The notes under the pieces are model-generated. The model had not been told where the DNA came from. It saw nothing but the letters and a program-made list of their open reading frames with translations, and did not search any database. Positions 49,101-59,060 of a DNA stretch of 64,000 bases are shown piece after piece. A program made the translations under genes and the position numbers. The stretch covers positions 62,001 through 126,000 of the forward strand of contig DASSMA010000082.1 in the NCBI GenBank assembly GCA_035689115.1, written 5' to 3'. Numbering within the stretch: position 1 is the first letter of the stretch; every line of letters begins with the position of its first letter. Origin of the DNA: JAHFUS01 sp035689115. Lineage in GTDB: Bacteria > Actinomycetota > Acidimicrobiia > Acidimicrobiales > GCA-2861595.

Positions 49101-52040
49101 TCACGCCGGCGGTCCCGTAGTGGTCGTGGAGGTGGGGGTGGTGGTGGAGGGCGTGGCGCCGGCGGCGGCCTGGGCCTGCTTGACCTTCTCGCCCACGACG
49201 TTGATCTGCTTCTGGTACTCGGCCAGGTCGCCGCCCTTGAGCGCCGCCTGGGCGGCGTCGTAGGCGACCTGGGCGTCGGCGAGGTACTGCACCACCACAG
49301 GCGAATTGCCGTTGGTGGGTTGGCCGGGAGTGGTGGTGACGGGGGTCTGCCCGGGGGTCTCCTCGAGCGTGGCGGGGGCGGCGCCGAAGATCTTGGTGAG
49401 GGCGCCGGCCAGGCTCTCGGCGATCACCTGCTTGTCGCCGAAGACCACGATGGCCCGCTTGAACTCGGGCAGCGGGTTGCGGGACGACTGCACGTAGAGG
49501 GGGCGCATGTAGAGCAGCGACGTCTCGACAGGGATCACCTGGACGTTGCCCAGGCGCACCTCCGACCCCTGCTGGTTGAGCAGGGTGATCTCGTGGGAGA
49601 TGTCGGGGTCGGCGGCGGCGCGCGCGTCGACCAGCGCCGGCCCGTCGATCTGTCTCCCGCGCGGCAGCACGAAGGCCTGGAGCTGGCCGTACTCGCCCGG
49701 GTCACTCTTGGCCACCAGGAATGCCGACAGGTTCTGCTGCTGGTCGTCGGTGGAGCGGGGGACGAAGGGCTGGAGGATGAGGAAGCTCTCGGTGTTGTCC
49801 TCGGGCAGGCGCAGCAGCAGGTAGGTGGGGTCCATGCGGGCGCCCTTGGCCGAGCCGCCCACCAGCCCCGGGGTGGTGGCGCCCGGCGTGGGGGCCACCG
49901 TGGTGGACGACGTGACCGACGGGGAGCCGGAGCCCGGGTCCTGCGAGATGTCCCATGCGTCGCCGCCGTTGTAGAACTCGCTCGGGTTCTCGATGTGGTA
50001 CTTGCCGTACATCGTGGTCTGCACCCGGAACAGGTCCTCCGGGTACCGCAGGTGGCTGCGCAGCTCCTCGGGCATCTTGGCGCCGGGGGTGAACAGCTTC
50101 GGGAACGCCTTCTGGTACGCCTTGATGAGCGGGTCCTTGCCGTCCACCACGTAGAACGTCATCGTGCCGTTGTAGGCGTCGGTGACGACCTTCACCGAGT
50201 TGCGCACGTAGTTGAACGAGGTGCGCAGCCCGGAGCCACCGGGCAGCCGGTCGTTCTGGGCCCGCTGGCCGTAGGGATAGCGCGAGGTGGTGGTGTAGGC
50301 GTCCTGCACCCACAGCAGCTTGCCGTCGACGACCACCGGGTAGGGGTCGGCGTCGTAGCGGAGGAACGGAGCAGCCGTGCGCACGCGGTCGCCGATGTCA
50401 CGCAGGAACACGATCTTCGAGTGCGGCGTGATGAGGCCCGAGATCAGCATGTTCCAGTCGGCGAAGCGGGCGGCGAAGGCCAGGCGCCGCCAGGGCGAGC
50501 TGAGCGTGACGCCGCCGGTGCCGTTGTAGCTGCTGAACTTGGTGGCGCCGGTGTCCTTGTCCTGGTAGTCGATCTCCCGCTGCTTGGTCTTCACCACCGC
50601 GTAGCCGCCGGTGTTCTCGCCGTAGTAGAGGCGGGGCTGGGCGAGGGCGGGCGTGCCCACGGGCGGGATGTCGTTGAGGGAGAACTTGGGCTGGCCGTCG
50701 GCGGTGACGGCGTTGGCCGGCGCCACCAGGGCCCCGAACCCGTGGGTGAACGTGAGGTGGCGGTTGACCCAGGACTGCGACGGCAGATCCGAGGAGTTCA
50801 GCTCTCGGGCCGACACGATGGTCTGCGTCTTCCGCCCGTCGAGGTCGTAGCGGTCGATGTCGACGTCGTTGAACTTGTAGTACGAGCGGATTGCCTGGAG
50901 CTTCTGGAACGTCTGCTCGACGTACGCGGGGTCCCAGAGCCGGACGTTGCGCACCGTCTCGGCGTTGTCCGCCAGTTCGGTGGCGTTGAGGGACTCGTTG
51001 TAGTTGAACGGGACGGTCTTCACCTGGTCGAGGCCGAGGGCGGCTCTCGTGGCCTTGATGTTGCGCTCGATGTACGGGCGCTCCTTGGCCAGCTCCGACG
51101 GCTCGACGGTGAACTTCTGGATGAAGGCTGGCACGATGGCGCCGACGACCACCGAGATGAGGGCCCACAACCCGACGGCGATGACGGGCAGGGCCCATCC
51201 CTTGCGCCAGATGTTGACGAACAACAGGACGGCGGCGGTGAGGGAGATGATGATCAGCAGTTGGATGGCGGGCAGGCGCGCCTTCACGTCCGAGTAGGTG
51301 CCGCCGTCGACCACGCCGTTGGTGGAGAAGCTCAGCTCGAAGCGCTGGAGGTAGTAGCCGAGCGCCTTCAGGAGGGCGAGGCAGGCCAGCAGCACCGAGA
51401 TGTGCGCCTTCACCTGCGGCGTGACCCGCTGGCTGGGCGCCTGCATCCGGATGCCGCCGTTGAGGTAGTGGGCCACCACCGTGACGATCAGCACGATCAC
51501 CACGGCGACGAAGGTCCAGTCGACCAGGAACGACAGGAACGGGAGGCGGAACACGAAGTAGCCGATGTCCCGGTGGAACTGGGGGTCCTTCACCCCGAAG
51601 TTGACGGCGTTGCGGAAAAGGAGCCAGTCGTGCCACTTCGAGGACACGCCGGTGCCTGCCAGGAGGGCGAACAGCGCCGCCACGCCGAACCGCACCTTGC
51701 CGGCGTGGGGCCCGACCATCTGGCGGTAGCGGTGCACCAGCTCGTCCTCCGGCCCCATGGCGCGGAAGCGGGGCGCCAGGCGGTCGGCGATGAGGAGGTT
51801 CGCCCACATCAGGGCGAAGAAGGCGCCGGTGAACACCAGCACCAGCACGATCTTGATGCCGAGCACGCCGCGCCACACGCTCGTGAGGTGCAGCTCGTCG
51901 AACCACAGGTACGTGGTCCAGAAGCCGGCGATGCCGCGCATCGACGTAAAACCGAAGAAGACGAGCAGGCCGAGGATGACCAGCCCGACGCGGCCTTTGG
52001 ACCGCCTCCGGCGTCGGGCGGTGTCGGCCGTCGATCGCAT
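49101..52040 (-). CDS. UPF0182 family membrane protein
   Basis: 979 residues. Seven transmembrane helices lie in about the first 300 residues (GRVGLVILGLLVFFGFTSM is the first), followed by a large extracytoplasmic domain of about 600 residues and a Pro/Thr-rich acidic tail ending in Thr repeats. Length and layout match UPF0182, widespread in actinobacteria and of unknown function. An inverted repeat with 9-base arms (49088-49112) overlaps the stop codon and could end transcription. Conserved GYLPS/FLRDIGDRVRTAAPFLRYDADPYPV segment is visible near 545-572. Confidence 0.93.
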   Translation of the reverse strand: MRSTADTARRRRRSKGRVGLVILGLLVFFGFTSMRGIAGFWTTYLWFDELHLTSVWRGVLGIKIVLVLVFTGAFFALMWANLLIADRLAPRFRAMGPEDELVHRYRQMVGPHAGKVRFGVAALFALLAGTGVSSKWHDWLLFRNAVNFGVKDPQFHRDIGYFVFRLPFLSFLVDWTFVAVVIVLIVTVVAHYLNGGIRMQAPSQRVTPQVKAHISVLLACLALLKALGYYLQRFELSFSTNGVVDGGTYSDVKARLPAIQLLIIISLTAAVLLFVNIWRKGWALPVIAVGLWALISVVVGAIVPAFIQKFTVEPSELAKERPYIERNIKATRAALGLDQVKTVPFNYNESLNATELADNAETVRNVRLWDPAYVEQTFQKLQAIRSYYKFNDVDIDRYDLDGRKTQTIVSARELNSSDLPSQSWVNRHLTFTHGFGALVAPANAVTADGQPKFSLNDIPPVGTPALAQPRLYYGENTGGYAVVKTKQREIDYQDKDTGATKFSSYNGTGGVTLSSPWRRLAFAARFADWNMLISGLITPHSKIVFLRDIGDRVRTAAPFLRYDADPYPVVVDGKLLWVQDAYTTTSRYPYGQRAQNDRLPGGSGLRTSFNYVRNSVKVVTDAYNGTMTFYVVDGKDPLIKAYQKAFPKLFTPGAKMPEELRSHLRYPEDLFRVQTTMYGKYHIENPSEFYNGGDAWDISQDPGSGSPSVTSSTTVAPTPGATTPGLVGGSAKGARMDPTYLLLRLPEDNTESFLILQPFVPRSTDDQQQNLSAFLVAKSDPGEYGQLQAFVLPRGRQIDGPALVDARAAADPDISHEITLLNQQGSEVRLGNVQVIPVETSLLYMRPLYVQSSRNPLPEFKRAIVVFGDKQVIAESLAGALTKIFGAAPATLEETPGQTPVTTTPGQPTNGNSPVVVQYLADAQVAYDAAQAALKGGDLAEYQKQINVVGEKVKQAQAAAGATPSTTTPTSTTTTGPPA

Positions 52041-52077
52041 GAGTTCGATGCTAGGGACTGCGAGCGGTCTGGAGGGT

Positions 52078-53943
52078 TCAGCCGGTGCGGGAAACCGCAG
52101 CCGGATGACCGGCCGGCGCCAGGAGGCAGCGGCAGCCGGCGTGGGCGGGTGGGTGGGCCTGGCCCGTGGGGAAGGCGTCGCCGGCCGGGGTGACGCCGGC
52201 CAGCGCGTTGTCGTCGCAGTCGGGGCAGGGGCGGCCGTCGTCGTCGACCACCCATCTCGACGGTGCCCCCGGCGGCAGGGCGGCCAGGGCGCCGAGGGAG
52301 AACGCCTCGACGACCGCGTCGCCGGCCAGGCCCTCGATGCGCTGCGCCTTGCACTCGCGGTAGGCGGCGCCGACGCGCTCGCCGGCCGACGCCCGGTCGT
52401 CGCCCCCGAGGGCCCGCTCCAGCGCCCGCCGCAGCGGTTCGACGAGCGACGAGGCCAGGCCGGCGGCCACCTCGGCGACGTCGGGCGTATCGGGGCGCTC
52501 CTCGCCCTGGGCCACGTAGGCCACCCCGGCGGCGGCCGCCGACTGCAACAGCTCGCCGGCGACCTGGCGGTAGCGCTCGGCGTGGGCGTCGGGCTCGGGC
52601 AGCACGGCGGCGGCCGGCGACCCTGCCTTGGCCGACCGGAGCCGGTCGAGCACCTCGTTCTGCTCGTCCTGCAAGGCCCGCTTGAGCCGGCGCACCAGCT
52701 GGGGCTCGATGCCCTCGACGGCGGTGTCGCGCCGGCCGAGGAGGGCCTCGTCGCCCGCCGGGCCTGCCTCGGCGACCGGCTCGGCGTCGACCTCGCCCGC
52801 CGCCGCCTGCTCGTCGTCGTCGTCGCCCAGGACCTCCTTGGCCCGGGCCACGGCGTCGGCCCGTCCGGCCCGGATGCGGGCGAACAGCTCGTCGATGCCG
52901 GGCGCCCCCGCCTCGTCGGGCTCCGGCTCGGCCTCGGGCGGCACGACGGCCTCCGGCTCGACGGCCTGGGGCTCCTCGGGAGGGCGCAGGAGGCGCAGGG
53001 GCCGGCGCTCCTCGCCCGCCGGCTCGGGCTCCTGCGGGACGGCCTCGGCCTCCACGTCCGCCGGCCGGTCGTCGGCCGGTGCCGGCTCGACCGGCTCCTC
53101 CGTCGCCGCCGCGGCGGGCGGTGCAGGCTCGGCCTCCTGGGGTTCCTCCGCCGCAGCCGAGGCCGCCTCGGCGGCCAGCGCCTCCACGTCGACGTCGGGG
53201 AGCGGCTCGGCTGCCGCCCGCTCCCCTGCCGCCCCGGCCGCCTCCCGCGCCTCGTCCTCCACCCGCCGCAGCTCGTCGGCCACGTGGTCGGTGGTGGCCC
53301 GCACCAGGCGGTAGGCCTCCAGCAGCCGGTCCCGTCCGGCCCGCAGCTGCTCGACCTGGGCCTGGAGCAGCCGGCGCCGGCGGGTGAGATCGCCGAGGAC
53401 CCGGGCCCGCACCGCCTGGGCGTCCTGCACCAGCCGGCGGGCCTGCTCCTCGACCTGGGCGGCGGCCGCCGCCGCCTCGGCCCGGGCCCGCTCCAGCACG
53501 GCGGCCGCTTCCGACGACGCTCCCTGGCGGATGGCGGCCGCCTCGGCGTCGGCCTCCTCGGTGCGCACGGCGAGGATCGACTCCGCCTGGGCCCTGATGC
53601 GCTGGGCCTGGTCGTGGGCCTCCCGCAGGATGCGGGCGGCGTTCTCCTCCGCCTTGTCCTTCAGGCCGTTGGCCGCCTCCTGGGCACTGGCCAGCACGCG
53701 GCCCATCTCGTCGCCCAGCGCCCGGGTGAGGGCGTCGCCCTGGAGCACGGGGTGGGCGGCCCGGTGCTCGGCGTCGGCCAGCCGGCGCTGGAGGTCGCGC
53801 TCCCGTGCCGTGCCCTCCTTCAGGTCGTTGGCGACCCGTTGGAGGTAGGCGCGGACCTCGGTGGTGTCGAACCCCCGGAACGAGGTGCCGAAGCCCCGGT
53901 GGGCGACCTCCTCCGGCGACAGAGGCCCGTCGGACATGCCCAC
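52078..53943 (-). CDS. DivIVA-like coiled-coil protein with C-terminal Cys motif
   Basis: 621 residues. The N-terminus (about 8-45, SPEEVAHRGFGTSFRGFDTTEVRAYL-like) is a DivIVA/GpsB membrane-curvature domain. A long Ala/Glu/Arg-rich coiled-coil follows (45-230), then a Pro/Glu/Ala-rich disordered stretch and a second helical domain (about 430-560). The C-terminus ends with CPDC ... FPTGQAHPP ... CRC, two Cys pairs plus His, which resembles the zinc-type end of phage head-morphogenesis proteins. Probably organises cell poles or division. Function of the tail unknown. Confidence 0.8.
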   Translation of the reverse strand: MGMSDGPLSPEEVAHRGFGTSFRGFDTTEVRAYLQRVANDLKEGTARERDLQRRLADAEHRAAHPVLQGDALTRALGDEMGRVLASAQEAANGLKDKAEENAARILREAHDQAQRIRAQAESILAVRTEEADAEAAAIRQGASSEAAAVLERARAEAAAAAAQVEEQARRLVQDAQAVRARVLGDLTRRRRLLQAQVEQLRAGRDRLLEAYRLVRATTDHVADELRRVEDEAREAAGAAGERAAAEPLPDVDVEALAAEAASAAAEEPQEAEPAPPAAAATEEPVEPAPADDRPADVEAEAVPQEPEPAGEERRPLRLLRPPEEPQAVEPEAVVPPEAEPEPDEAGAPGIDELFARIRAGRADAVARAKEVLGDDDDEQAAAGEVDAEPVAEAGPAGDEALLGRRDTAVEGIEPQLVRRLKRALQDEQNEVLDRLRSAKAGSPAAAVLPEPDAHAERYRQVAGELLQSAAAAGVAYVAQGEERPDTPDVAEVAAGLASSLVEPLRRALERALGGDDRASAGERVGAAYRECKAQRIEGLAGDAVVEAFSLGALAALPPGAPSRWVVDDDGRPCPDCDDNALAGVTPAGDAFPTGQAHPPAHAGCRCLLAPAGHPAAVSRTG

Positions 53944-53994
53944 GACACTAGGTGGTTTCGCCTCCGAACCGGGGGTTCCCCTGCGGGCCGGGCC

Positions 53995-55203
53995 CTACTT
54001 GGCGCCGAGCAAGCCCCCGAGGGTGGTGTCGACCGTGTTGGTGACGGTGGTGAGGAGGGGCGTGAGCAGCCCGGGCTGATCGGCGGGCGGCGATTCGATC
54101 AGGGGCGGGATGGTGGGCAGCGTGACCAGCGGCGGGGCGGTGGTGGGCGGCGTGGAGCGCGGCGGCGTGGTGGTGGGGGTGGCGGGCGGCTTGGCCGGGG
54201 TGGCGGGCGGCGGCGGCGTGGTGTCGACCGGCGCGACGGCCGGGGCCGGGGGCGAGACGGCCGGGCGGGCCGACGCCTGCTCGAAGCCGTAGTCGTGCGC
54301 CCCGATGGCCTTGTCGAGGCTGCCCACCAGCCCACCCACGGCGTCGAGGCCCTGGTCGACGGCCACCAGGCCCCACGTGGCCCCCTCGGCGCGGAACCCG
54401 AACACGCCCTCCCACCGCTCGGCGAACGAGCCGCGGGTGCCGTTCACCACGATGGCGGCGCCGACGAGGGTGTCGCCCGGCGGGCGGTCGTCGAGGAGCG
54501 CCTCGTCGAAGGCCGGCTGGTTCTCGAGCGCCGGCAGCAGCAGACGGTAGAAGCCGGGCGTGCGCCCCTCGCCGGGCCGGAGCAGCCTGGTGAAGCCCTT
54601 GCTGCGCGACTCGAGCTGGTCGGAGAGCTCCATGGCCGTGCTGAGGTAGCGCCGGTCCCAGGCGTCGGACGTGCTGTAGTTGAGCGCCTCCGGGGTGGCG
54701 GGGAGCACGCCGAGCGACGGCACGTCGACCTGGCGGAGGGCGGGAACCCGCAGGGCCCGGGCGGCCGAGCGCACGGTGGTGGTGCCCTTGTAGGTGGCGG
54801 CCGACACGGCCAGGTCCCGGGTGAGCCGGGCCACGCCGTCGACGCTCACCTCGGAGTCGGCCACCCGCACCCGGAGGGGGATGGCGCCCGAGGTGACCAG
54901 CAGGTCCTTGGCCACCAGCCGGACCGGATCGCCGAGGTCGACCTCGCTGCCGCTGCGGACCTCGAGGGTGGCGTCGCCGACCTTCACCGTGGCCGACCCG
55001 GACAGGACCTTGAGCTGGGCGCCGCGGGCCAGCCGGTGGCGGCCGGTGAGGACCTGGAGTGCCTCGCCCCGGCCGGCGGCGAGGACCCTGCTGCCGCGGT
55101 CGACGGAGACCTCCACCCGGCCGATGTGGGTGTCGTCGCGCGAGCACCCGGCGGCGGCGACCACGAGGATCGCCAGCAGCACGGCCAGGGGGGCCCTTCT
55201 CAT
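53995..55203 (-). CDS. FecR-like lipoprotein
   Basis: 402 residues. The signal peptide ends in a lipobox (AAGC, Cys20). A FecR-like beta domain (about 28-120, DRGSRVLAAGRG, GAQLKVLSGSATVKVGDA) sits outside the membrane, followed by a helical domain and a Pro/Thr-rich tail of about 80 residues that likely spans the cell wall. The ATG overlaps the histidine kinase stop by 4 bases, so the lipoprotein may report wall or surface state to that kinase. No clear enzyme motif. Confidence 0.8.
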   Translation of the reverse strand: MRRAPLAVLLAILVVAAAGCSRDDTHIGRVEVSVDRGSRVLAAGRGEALQVLTGRHRLARGAQLKVLSGSATVKVGDATLEVRSGSEVDLGDPVRLVAKDLLVTSGAIPLRVRVADSEVSVDGVARLTRDLAVSAATYKGTTTVRSAARALRVPALRQVDVPSLGVLPATPEALNYSTSDAWDRRYLSTAMELSDQLESRSKGFTRLLRPGEGRTPGFYRLLLPALENQPAFDEALLDDRPPGDTLVGAAIVVNGTRGSFAERWEGVFGFRAEGATWGLVAVDQGLDAVGGLVGSLDKAIGAHDYGFEQASARPAVSPPAPAVAPVDTTPPPPATPAKPPATPTTTPPRSTPPTTAPPLVTLPTIPPLIESPPADQPGLLTPLLTTVTNTVDTTLGGLLGAK

Positions 55204-57767
55204 CCCGATCTCTCCATCGGCAGGCCGGGCACGAAGATTGAGAACTTCGAGCCCTTCCCGACCACCGATGTGCAGCTCAGCGTGCCGCCATGGGCCTCGG
55301 TGACCCTGCGTACGAAGGCCAGCCCGAGCCCAAGGCCGCCGTGGGGCCGGGTGTCGGAGGGGTCGCCCTGCACGAACTCCTCGAACACCTCGTCCTGCTC
55401 CGCCTGGGTCATTCCCTTGCCATGGTCCGTCACGCTGATCTCCACACCCCCCTCCGCCGCCGGTTCCGCCGACACCACGATTCTCCCACCGTTCGAGGAG
55501 AACTTGACAGCGTTGTCGACCAGTTCGTCGATGCACCAGGTGAGGCGGCGCCGGTCGGCGTGCACCACCGGCGTGGTGCGGCGGACGCGCGGGCGGATGA
55601 CGTCGGGCTCCGGCAGCCGGCGCTGCCACTTGCGGACCACGTCGTCGATCATCGAGCGCGGGTCGACGTCCTCCATCCGGAGGGAGATCCCCGCCCCGGC
55701 GGCGGCGAAGAACTCCAGCATCTCGACGATGCGCAGCATCTTGCGGGACTGGTCGAGCATCTCGGCGTGCATCTCCCGCGCCTGGGGGGCCGGCACCTCC
55801 TTGCGCTGGAGGATCTCGGCGTAGCCCATGAGCGGCACGAGGGGATGGCGCAGCTCGTGGCCCACCCTGGAGAGGAACTCCTTCTTCATCTGCTCGACCT
55901 GGCGCTCGCGGGTGAGGTCGGCGAGCACGACGACGTTGCCGGCGGCGTCGGCGCCCGGCCCCCGCAGGGCGCTGACGGACACGGCGACCGGCACGCGCCG
56001 GCCGTCGAGGGCGTCCACGATGCCGATGGCGTTCCAGCGGGCGGCGGAGGCGGCCTGGTCGGGCAGCACGGGAACGACGTTGCCGTCCTCGTCCCGCAGC
56101 CTGACGACCTCCTCCACGGGGCGGCCCATGGCCTGGGACTGGCGCACGCCCAGCAGGTCCTCGGCGGCCCGGTTGAAGTCGGTGATGCGGCCGTACCCGT
56201 CGAGGGCGACGAGGGCCTCGCCCATGCTGTCGACGACCGCCTCCAGCCGGCCGCGAAGGCGCGACTCGGCCGCCGTCTTCTCCTGCACCGACGACGCCAT
56301 GGAGTCGAACGCCTGGCTGAGGACGCCGACCTCGTCCTCGCCGGAGATCCCGGTGCGCACGCCCAGGTTGCCCTCCTGGATGGCCTCGGCGGCGGTGCGC
56401 AGCCGGCTCAGATCGGACCCGATGCGGGCGCCGGTGGCGGTGGCGAAGAGCAGGGCGAGGAGAGCGCCGCCCAAGGCGACCACGAAGAGGTTGCGGAACA
56501 GGTCGTCCCTGGTGCGGTTCACCAGCGTGGTGGGGCTCGAGGCGACCAGGGCCAGCTGCGGGGACCCGTTGCCGCTGGCGACCGGCGCCACCGCCACGAA
56601 GCGGTTCCCGACCACGCCCCGGCTGGTGCGGCCGTCGACCAGGGCGGCCCGCAGCATGCCGGCGATCGACCTGAGGTCCGGCTGGTCGCCGTGGCTGGCC
56701 ACCACCCGGGAGTTCTTCACCAGCGCCAGTGACAGGTCCTGGTCGTCGCTCGCCACCTGGGCGAGGTAGTTGTCGTCGAGCCGCGACAGGGCCACCGCCA
56801 CGCCGCCCAGGCCCTCCAGGCGCTCACTGCGCACCGGCTCGACGCCCACCGAGAAGGCCTGGTCGCCCAGCAGCTCGACCGAGCCCCGCTCGGCGCCGCC
56901 GCCCTGGAGGGCCTCGGTGACCACCTGCTTGCCCGCCAGCTCGACGACCTGGATCTTGTCGAGGTTGGCCACGCCGTGCACCAGGCCGTCGGGCACCACG
57001 TAGGCGAGGGAGACGTCGGCCAGGAACTGCTTCGAGAGGTTCTCGAGCGGCGCGGTGACGATGTCGGAGGCTGTCGGCGACGCCTTGGCGGCGATCAGGT
57101 CGGCGATGGTGGCCTGGCTCCCGCCCGACAGGGCGCTGGCGACGACCTTGGCGTCGGCCAGCCGCTCCTTCCTCAGGTTGGCGGCGGTGGCGGCCTCGTT
57201 CTCGGCCCGCCGCCGGATGCGGTCGAGCGTGGTGTCCTGCACGGTGTTGATGAGCACTGCAGAGATGGCCACGCCGAGCACCAGCACCACGATCAGCAGG
57301 GTGATGGCGGAGGTGGCCGCCACCCGGGCGGCGATGGAGCGCCGGCTGGCCATGAGGACGGCGGCGCCCATGGCCACCCCGCCGGCCGCCATCACCAGGT
57401 TGGAGAAGGTCGTGGAACCCCCGGCGTCGACCGCGGTGGCGATGGCGATGAGCGCCACCGACAGCACCAGCACGGCCCGGGAGGCCCGGCCCGCCGCCCA
57501 GCCCCACGCACACCCGAGCACCACCAGGGCCAGGCCGGCGCCCCGGAGCCCGAGGATCAGCGGTGAGCCGGCGTCGTCGATCAGCTGGGAGCCGTGGAGG
57601 AAGGCGGAGGACGCCAGGCACAGGAACCCGCCCGTGAGCCCCAGCTCGCCCGCCGTGCGCCGGTTCAGCAGCGACCCGCGCAGGGCCATCACCGCCAGCC
57701 CCGAGGCGGCGGCGAGGAACAGCGCGAATTCAGAAGCGAATTGCAGCTGTGCGCGCGAAGCGGACAT
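55200..57767 (-). CDS. Membrane sensor histidine kinase
   Basis: 855 residues from ATG 57767 (six residues shorter than the next start). Six or seven N-terminal membrane helices (to about 185) precede an extracytoplasmic Cache-like sensor region (190-420), another helix (about 430), HAMP (about 450-505), PAS (about 515-635) and the kinase with phospho-acceptor His in RVGHELRHPLVP, N-box DELVDNAVKF and DHGKGM/GGLGLGL motifs. No response regulator is adjacent. Coupled to the FecR-like lipoprotein gene. Confidence 0.9.
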   Translation of the reverse strand: MSASRAQLQFASEFALFLAAASGLAVMALRGSLLNRRTAGELGLTGGFLCLASSAFLHGSQLIDDAGSPLILGLRGAGLALVVLGCAWGWAAGRASRAVLVLSVALIAIATAVDAGGSTTFSNLVMAAGGVAMGAAVLMASRRSIAARVAATSAITLLIVVLVLGVAISAVLINTVQDTTLDRIRRRAENEAATAANLRKERLADAKVVASALSGGSQATIADLIAAKASPTASDIVTAPLENLSKQFLADVSLAYVVPDGLVHGVANLDKIQVVELAGKQVVTEALQGGGAERGSVELLGDQAFSVGVEPVRSERLEGLGGVAVALSRLDDNYLAQVASDDQDLSLALVKNSRVVASHGDQPDLRSIAGMLRAALVDGRTSRGVVGNRFVAVAPVASGNGSPQLALVASSPTTLVNRTRDDLFRNLFVVALGGALLALLFATATGARIGSDLSRLRTAAEAIQEGNLGVRTGISGEDEVGVLSQAFDSMASSVQEKTAAESRLRGRLEAVVDSMGEALVALDGYGRITDFNRAAEDLLGVRQSQAMGRPVEEVVRLRDEDGNVVPVLPDQAASAARWNAIGIVDALDGRRVPVAVSVSALRGPGADAAGNVVVLADLTRERQVEQMKKEFLSRVGHELRHPLVPLMGYAEILQRKEVPAPQAREMHAEMLDQSRKMLRIVEMLEFFAAAGAGISLRMEDVDPRSMIDDVVRKWQRRLPEPDVIRPRVRRTTPVVHADRRRLTWCIDELVDNAVKFSSNGGRIVVSAEPAAEGGVEISVTDHGKGMTQAEQDEVFEEFVQGDPSDTRPHGGLGLGLAFVRRVTEAHGGTLSCTSVVGKGSKFSIFVPGLPMERSG

Positions 57768-57884
57768 CGAGCCTTCTATCGGCAACTATCGGGCACTCAA
57801 CAGCTGTTTTGGACGCCCACCTGACGGAATCGTACCGCCCGGTCCGGCCGCGCTACCGTACCGCCGGGCAGCGGGCGCCAAACC

Positions 57885-58967
57885 TCATGCGGCGGCCTTC
57901 GGCGCCTGCACGGCGCTCACGTCGCCGCCGTGCTTCCCGATGGCCGCCAGCGCCTCGTCGAGGGTGCTGACCTTCACGACCTCGAGGTTCCGGCCGGCGT
58001 GGGCCCTGGCCTCCCGGTACTCCCCGGGCGGCACCAGGAACACCTTGGCACCGGCCTTCCGCACCGCCGCCGTCTTCTGTACGACCCCGCCCACGTCGCC
58101 CACGGTGCCGTCGAGGTCGATCGTGCCGGTGGCGGCGATCTTCTGCCCGCCCGTGAGCTCGCCGGGGGTGAGCACGTCGAGCACGCCGAGGGTGAACGCC
58201 AGGCCGGCGGACGGCCCGCCGATCGCGCCCGAGTCGATCGACAGGTCGAACGGGTAGTCGAACTTCTGCTCCTTGGTCTTCAGCACCACGCCGAGGTAGC
58301 CGCCCTCCCTGCCCGGATGGCGGCCCAGGGTGACGTCCTCGGTGCGGGACTCGCCCTTGGCGTTGGTGACGTCGAGGTGCACGATGTCGCCCGGCTGGCG
58401 GGAGCGGACGGCGCCGACCAGGTCGTCCACCAGCGGCGTCGGCTTCCCGTCGACGGCGGTGACGACGTCGCCCTGCACGAGGTGGCCGTGCGCCGGCGCC
58501 GCCTCGTCCACCTGCACCACCAGGGCGCCCTTGCCGTGCTCGGTGACGGTGTACCCGAGGCGGCGCAGGGCCACCACGGCGGCGTTCTGCTTGGAGTTGT
58601 CCATCTCCTCGATGTTCTGCTGGGTGAACTGCTTCCGGGGCGTGGTGCCGAGGATCCGCTCCTCGGGCACGACCTCGGTGTTCGGGTCGAGCCACCCGGT
58701 GAGCGCCTCCAGGGCGGTGACCCGCCGGATCGACACGGTGCTCAGCAGCACGTCGCCTCGCGGGGGGAACCGGCGATCGCCCGGCACCTTGATGAGGTCG
58801 TCGACCTGGCGGGCCTCGCCGGGGGCCAGGGCGTAGTACGGCAGGCCGACCTGGAGGGCCCCGACGACGAGCGCGACCAGCACGGCCAGGGGCCCGGCCC
58901 AGCGCAACCAGCGCCAGCTCGGGGGCCCTGGAGATCGTTCCCACCCCGGAGGGGGCGGCACTACCAT
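57885..58967 (-). CDS. PDZ-Lon (S16) protease, YlbL-like
   Basis: About 360 residues from ATG 58967 (a GTG at 58985 would add six). A single N-terminal membrane helix (about 23-43) anchors an extracytoplasmic part with a PDZ domain (about 135-215) and a Lon-like protease domain with catalytic Ser in SGAIGGPSAGLAF and Lys in GGVVQKTAAVRKAGA. In Bacillus YlbL has a role in protein quality or division checkpoint control. It converges on nothing and is divergent from the next gene. Confidence 0.9.
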   Translation of the reverse strand: MVVPPPPGWERSPGPPSWRWLRWAGPLAVLVALVVGALQVGLPYYALAPGEARQVDDLIKVPGDRRFPPRGDVLLSTVSIRRVTALEALTGWLDPNTEVVPEERILGTTPRKQFTQQNIEEMDNSKQNAAVVALRRLGYTVTEHGKGALVVQVDEAAPAHGHLVQGDVVTAVDGKPTPLVDDLVGAVRSRQPGDIVHLDVTNAKGESRTEDVTLGRHPGREGGYLGVVLKTKEQKFDYPFDLSIDSGAIGGPSAGLAFTLGVLDVLTPGELTGGQKIAATGTIDLDGTVGDVGGVVQKTAAVRKAGAKVFLVPPGEYREARAHAGRNLEVVKVSTLDEALAAIGKHGGDVSAVQAPKAAA

Positions 58968-59060
58968 CGGTTCGATCGTGTCCACGTCCGTCCGTCGCGT
59001 CTGCCCGGCACAGCGTGCCATGGACTGGTCCCTTACCAGCCGCGCCCGAGACGGATCGCC

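Noticed and set aside
49320..52193. A very long open frame (more than 900 codons) on the plus strand opposite the UPF0182 gene
   Set aside because: GC-rich codon bias on the other strand keeps it open; it has no recognisable protein features, and the minus-strand gene is a clear family member.
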